Source of the DNA: an uncultured Eubacteriales bacterium
Lineage (GTDB): Bacteria; Bacillota; Clostridia; Oscillospirales; CAG-272
Direction of reading: 5' to 3'
NCBI GenBank assembly: GCA_905205065.1
Contig: CAJLCI010000003.1
Span: 42,302 to 106,301 of the forward strand
DNA: 64,000 bases
The stretch's first letter is position 1; each line of letters begins with the position of its first letter. Position numbers and translations under genes: made by a program. Positions 62,490-64,000 of the stretch are shown one piece after another. The notes beneath the pieces were generated by a model. It had not been told where the DNA came from, made no database searches, and was given only the letters and a program-made list of their open reading frames with translations.

Positions 62490-63762
62490 AATATATATGT
62501 ACGGAGAAGTTCCGAACAGCGAAATTTTTGCACGCATAAATCCAACCTCCGATGTTTCGAGTATCGTCTCCGATATTATTTACAATGTCAGAAAAAACGG
62601 AGACAGCGCGCTCTTTGAATATAATAAAAAATTTGACGGCGCAGAGCTTAATAAGCTTGAAGTAACCGAGTCCGAAAAAGAAGAGGCTTTTTTCTCCGCC
62701 GATCCTAATTTTATAGAGATTTTAAAAGAAGCGGCGGACAACATACGCACATTTCATGAAAAACAAGTACGAGAAAGCTTTATAATCAACAATAAAAACG
62801 GAATCCTGATCGGACAAAAAATAATTCCGATTGAAAAAGTCGGACTTTATGTTCCCGGAGGTACCGCCGCATATCCGTCAACTGTACTCATGGACAGTAT
62901 TCCGGCTAAAATAGCCGGCTGCAGCGAAATTGTAATGGTTACCCCTCCCGGAAAAGACGGTAAAATAAATCCCGGCATTTTAGCGGCCGCCAAAATTGCC
63001 GGAGTAGACAGAATTTTTAAAGTCGGAGGCGCTCAGGCTATTGCCGCGCTTGCTTACGGAACAGAAAGTATTCCAAAGACGGATAAAATTGTAGGTCCGG
63101 GAAATGCATTTGTTGCGGAAGCAAAAAAACAGGTATACGGACAAGTATCAATAGATATGATAGCGGGCCCGAGCGAAATACTTATCATTGCCGATTCAAC
63201 CTGCAATCCAAAATTTGTAGCGGCTGACCTTCTCTCTCAGGCAGAACATGACAAAAATGCCAGTGCAGTTCTTGTCACCGACAGTATGAAGCTTGCAGAA
63301 ATGGTAAGTGATGAGATTGAAAGTCAGATCTCTGAACTACCGAGATATGAAATCGCAAGATCATCAATTGACGTCAATGGAAAGATTATCGTTGCGGAAA
63401 ATAATATAAAGCTTGCAATTGATATTGCAAATGAAATCGCTCCCGAACATCTCGAATTGTGCGTTGATAATCCATTTGATTATCTCGACAGCATAAAACA
63501 CGCCGGTTCTGTCTTTTTGGGAAAGAATTGTCCTGAAGCCCTCGGAGATTATTTTGCCGGTCCCAATCATACGCTCCCGACAAGCGGAACCGCGAGGTTC
63601 TCCTCTCCGCTTTCTGTTGATGATTTTATTAAGAAAACTCAAATTACATACTATACCCCTGAAGCACTTGCTAAAGCAGCCGATAAAATTGCATACTTTG
63701 CGTCTAAAGAAGGACTGGAGGCTCATGCCAAAAGCGCCACAGTAAGATTTGAAAAGGAATAA
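62482..63762 (+). CDS. hisD: Histidinol dehydrogenase
   Basis: HisD performs the last two steps of histidine synthesis, oxidising L-histidinol to L-histidine with two NAD+. The 426-residue zinc enzyme shows VGLYVPGGTAAYPSTVLM, the GGAQAIAALAYGTESI and DKIVGPGNAFVAEAKK segments, SIDMIAGPSEI, the zinc/catalytic region LLSQAEHD and PEHLEL, and GPNHTLPTSGTARFSSPL near the end. It overlaps hisG by 8 bp. No further his genes follow in the window; the spacer beyond holds repeat copy D. Confidence 0.97.
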   Translation: MIKIYMYGEVPNSEIFARINPTSDVSSIVSDIIYNVRKNGDSALFEYNKKFDGAELNKLEVTESEKEEAFFSADPNFIEILKEAADNIRTFHEKQVRESFIINNKNGILIGQKIIPIEKVGLYVPGGTAAYPSTVLMDSIPAKIAGCSEIVMVTPPGKDGKINPGILAAAKIAGVDRIFKVGGAQAIAALAYGTESIPKTDKIVGPGNAFVAEAKKQVYGQVSIDMIAGPSEILIIADSTCNPKFVAADLLSQAEHDKNASAVLVTDSMKLAEMVSDEIESQISELPRYEIARSSIDVNGKIIVAENNIKLAIDIANEIAPEHLELCVDNPFDYLDSIKHAGSVFLGKNCPEALGDYFAGPNHTLPTSGTARFSSPLSVDDFIKKTQITYYTPEALAKAADKIAYFASKEGLEAHAKSATVRFEKE

Positions 63763-63776
63763 AGCTGAAGACTAAA

Positions 63777-64000
63777 TTCAAAAAGGGACAAAGCATCGTC
63801 ATAAGGTCTCATACGGCGGCTAAACTATCATAAAAAAGTGAGTGAAAACCTCGTCTGCATAGGCGAATGCTTCTACACATATGAACGTTTTATACATGAA
63901 CATCTTTACAAGTAATGACTTATTCACAGACGTCTTTCCCCGCGGACGTCTTTACATACAACGACTTATTCACAAACATCTTTCCTCGCGAACGTCTTTA
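63777..64000 (+). repeat. Composite dispersed repeat, copy D (continues beyond window)
   Basis: The head starts TTCAAAAAGGGACAAAG at 63777 and has GTCATAAGG; the middle is AAAAAAGTGAGTGAAAACC; the array starts about 63868 and holds 15-16-bp units (ACGTCTTTACATACA, ACGACTTATTCACAA, ACATCTTTCCTCGCGA). Units are grouped in threes into a 46-bp higher-order repeat seen twice, the third cycle starting at the window edge. Confidence 0.82.

Overview
The window reads as chromosomal DNA of a Gram-positive anaerobic Clostridia (class-level inference, possibly a gut or rumen Oscillospirales-like lineage). Reasons: moderate-to-low G+C, AGGAGG-type ribosome binding sites, near-consensus TTGACA-17-TATAAT promoters, a SpoIIIAH-like sporulation protein, a dockerin-bearing secreted protein, a flavodiiron/rubredoxin oxygen-detoxification enzyme, a probably pyrophosphate-dependent phosphofructokinase and a remnant of a Clostridia-type conjugative element. 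No rRNA, CRISPR array or intact insertion sequence was seen. One tRNA gene (Glu, CTC) is present.

Layout. 1-8.05 kb (+): the 3' part of a ClpC-like AAA+ unfoldase followed after 6 nt by a P-type-ATPase-shaped membrane protein whose catalytic motifs are destroyed; then an accessory cluster of two fusion enzymes (GrpB-Vat acetyltransferase; P-loop kinase-GNAT) and a DUF4180 protein. 8.1-11.1 kb: repeat array, tRNA-Glu, phosphofructokinase, surface FKBP/trigger-factor lipoprotein. 11.4-24.6 kb (mostly -): recG, SpoIIIAH-like gene, (+) C26 peptidase, phosphohexomutase, a diverged prephenate-dehydratase-like protein, htpG, recO, era and an M18 aminopeptidase. 25.3-33.2 kb (+): a membrane-tethered ECF sigma factor with extracellular leucine-rich repeats, a cation diffusion facilitator, a manganese-riboswitch-controlled P-type ATPase and cardiolipin synthase. 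33.3-37.1 kb (-): a giant PASTA/Big2 receptor pseudokinase. 37.3-46.5 kb (+): coaE, lytic transglycosylase, zinc-ribbon protein, ABC-F ATPase, serC-serA, multidomain flavodiiron protein, GNAT. 47-50.5 kb: HU and a secreted dockerin protein. 50.6-53.0 kb: a truncated, G+C-richer conjugative-element remnant (large serine recombinase, TnpW, ParB stump) that abuts a broken gene. 53.1-60.4 kb: Cthe_2159-like beta-helix lipoprotein and a Gld-type ABC transporter operon. 60.7-63.8 kb: hisZ-hisG-hisD.

How the genes work together: serC/serA supply serine; hisZ/hisG form the two-subunit ATP phosphoribosyltransferase, followed by hisD; recG, recO and era are housekeeping. The Mn2+ riboswitch and its ATPase form a self-contained metal-efflux unit. 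The sigma-LRR protein, the pseudokinase and the pseudo-P-type ATPase are three unusual membrane proteins that each keep a family fold while joining it to other domains or losing catalysis, and may be signalling devices (inference).

The most striking non-coding signal is a dispersed composite repeat: a conserved head (TTCAATAAGGGGCAAAG, then about GTCATAAGG), a middle with AAAAGTGAG-like sequence, and a tandem array of about 16-bp units (consensus TCGACTGTAAAGGTGT or its complement). Five copies of varying decay lie in five intergenic spaces (8105-8435, 24581-24720, 31253-31400, 43585-43795, 63777 to the window end).
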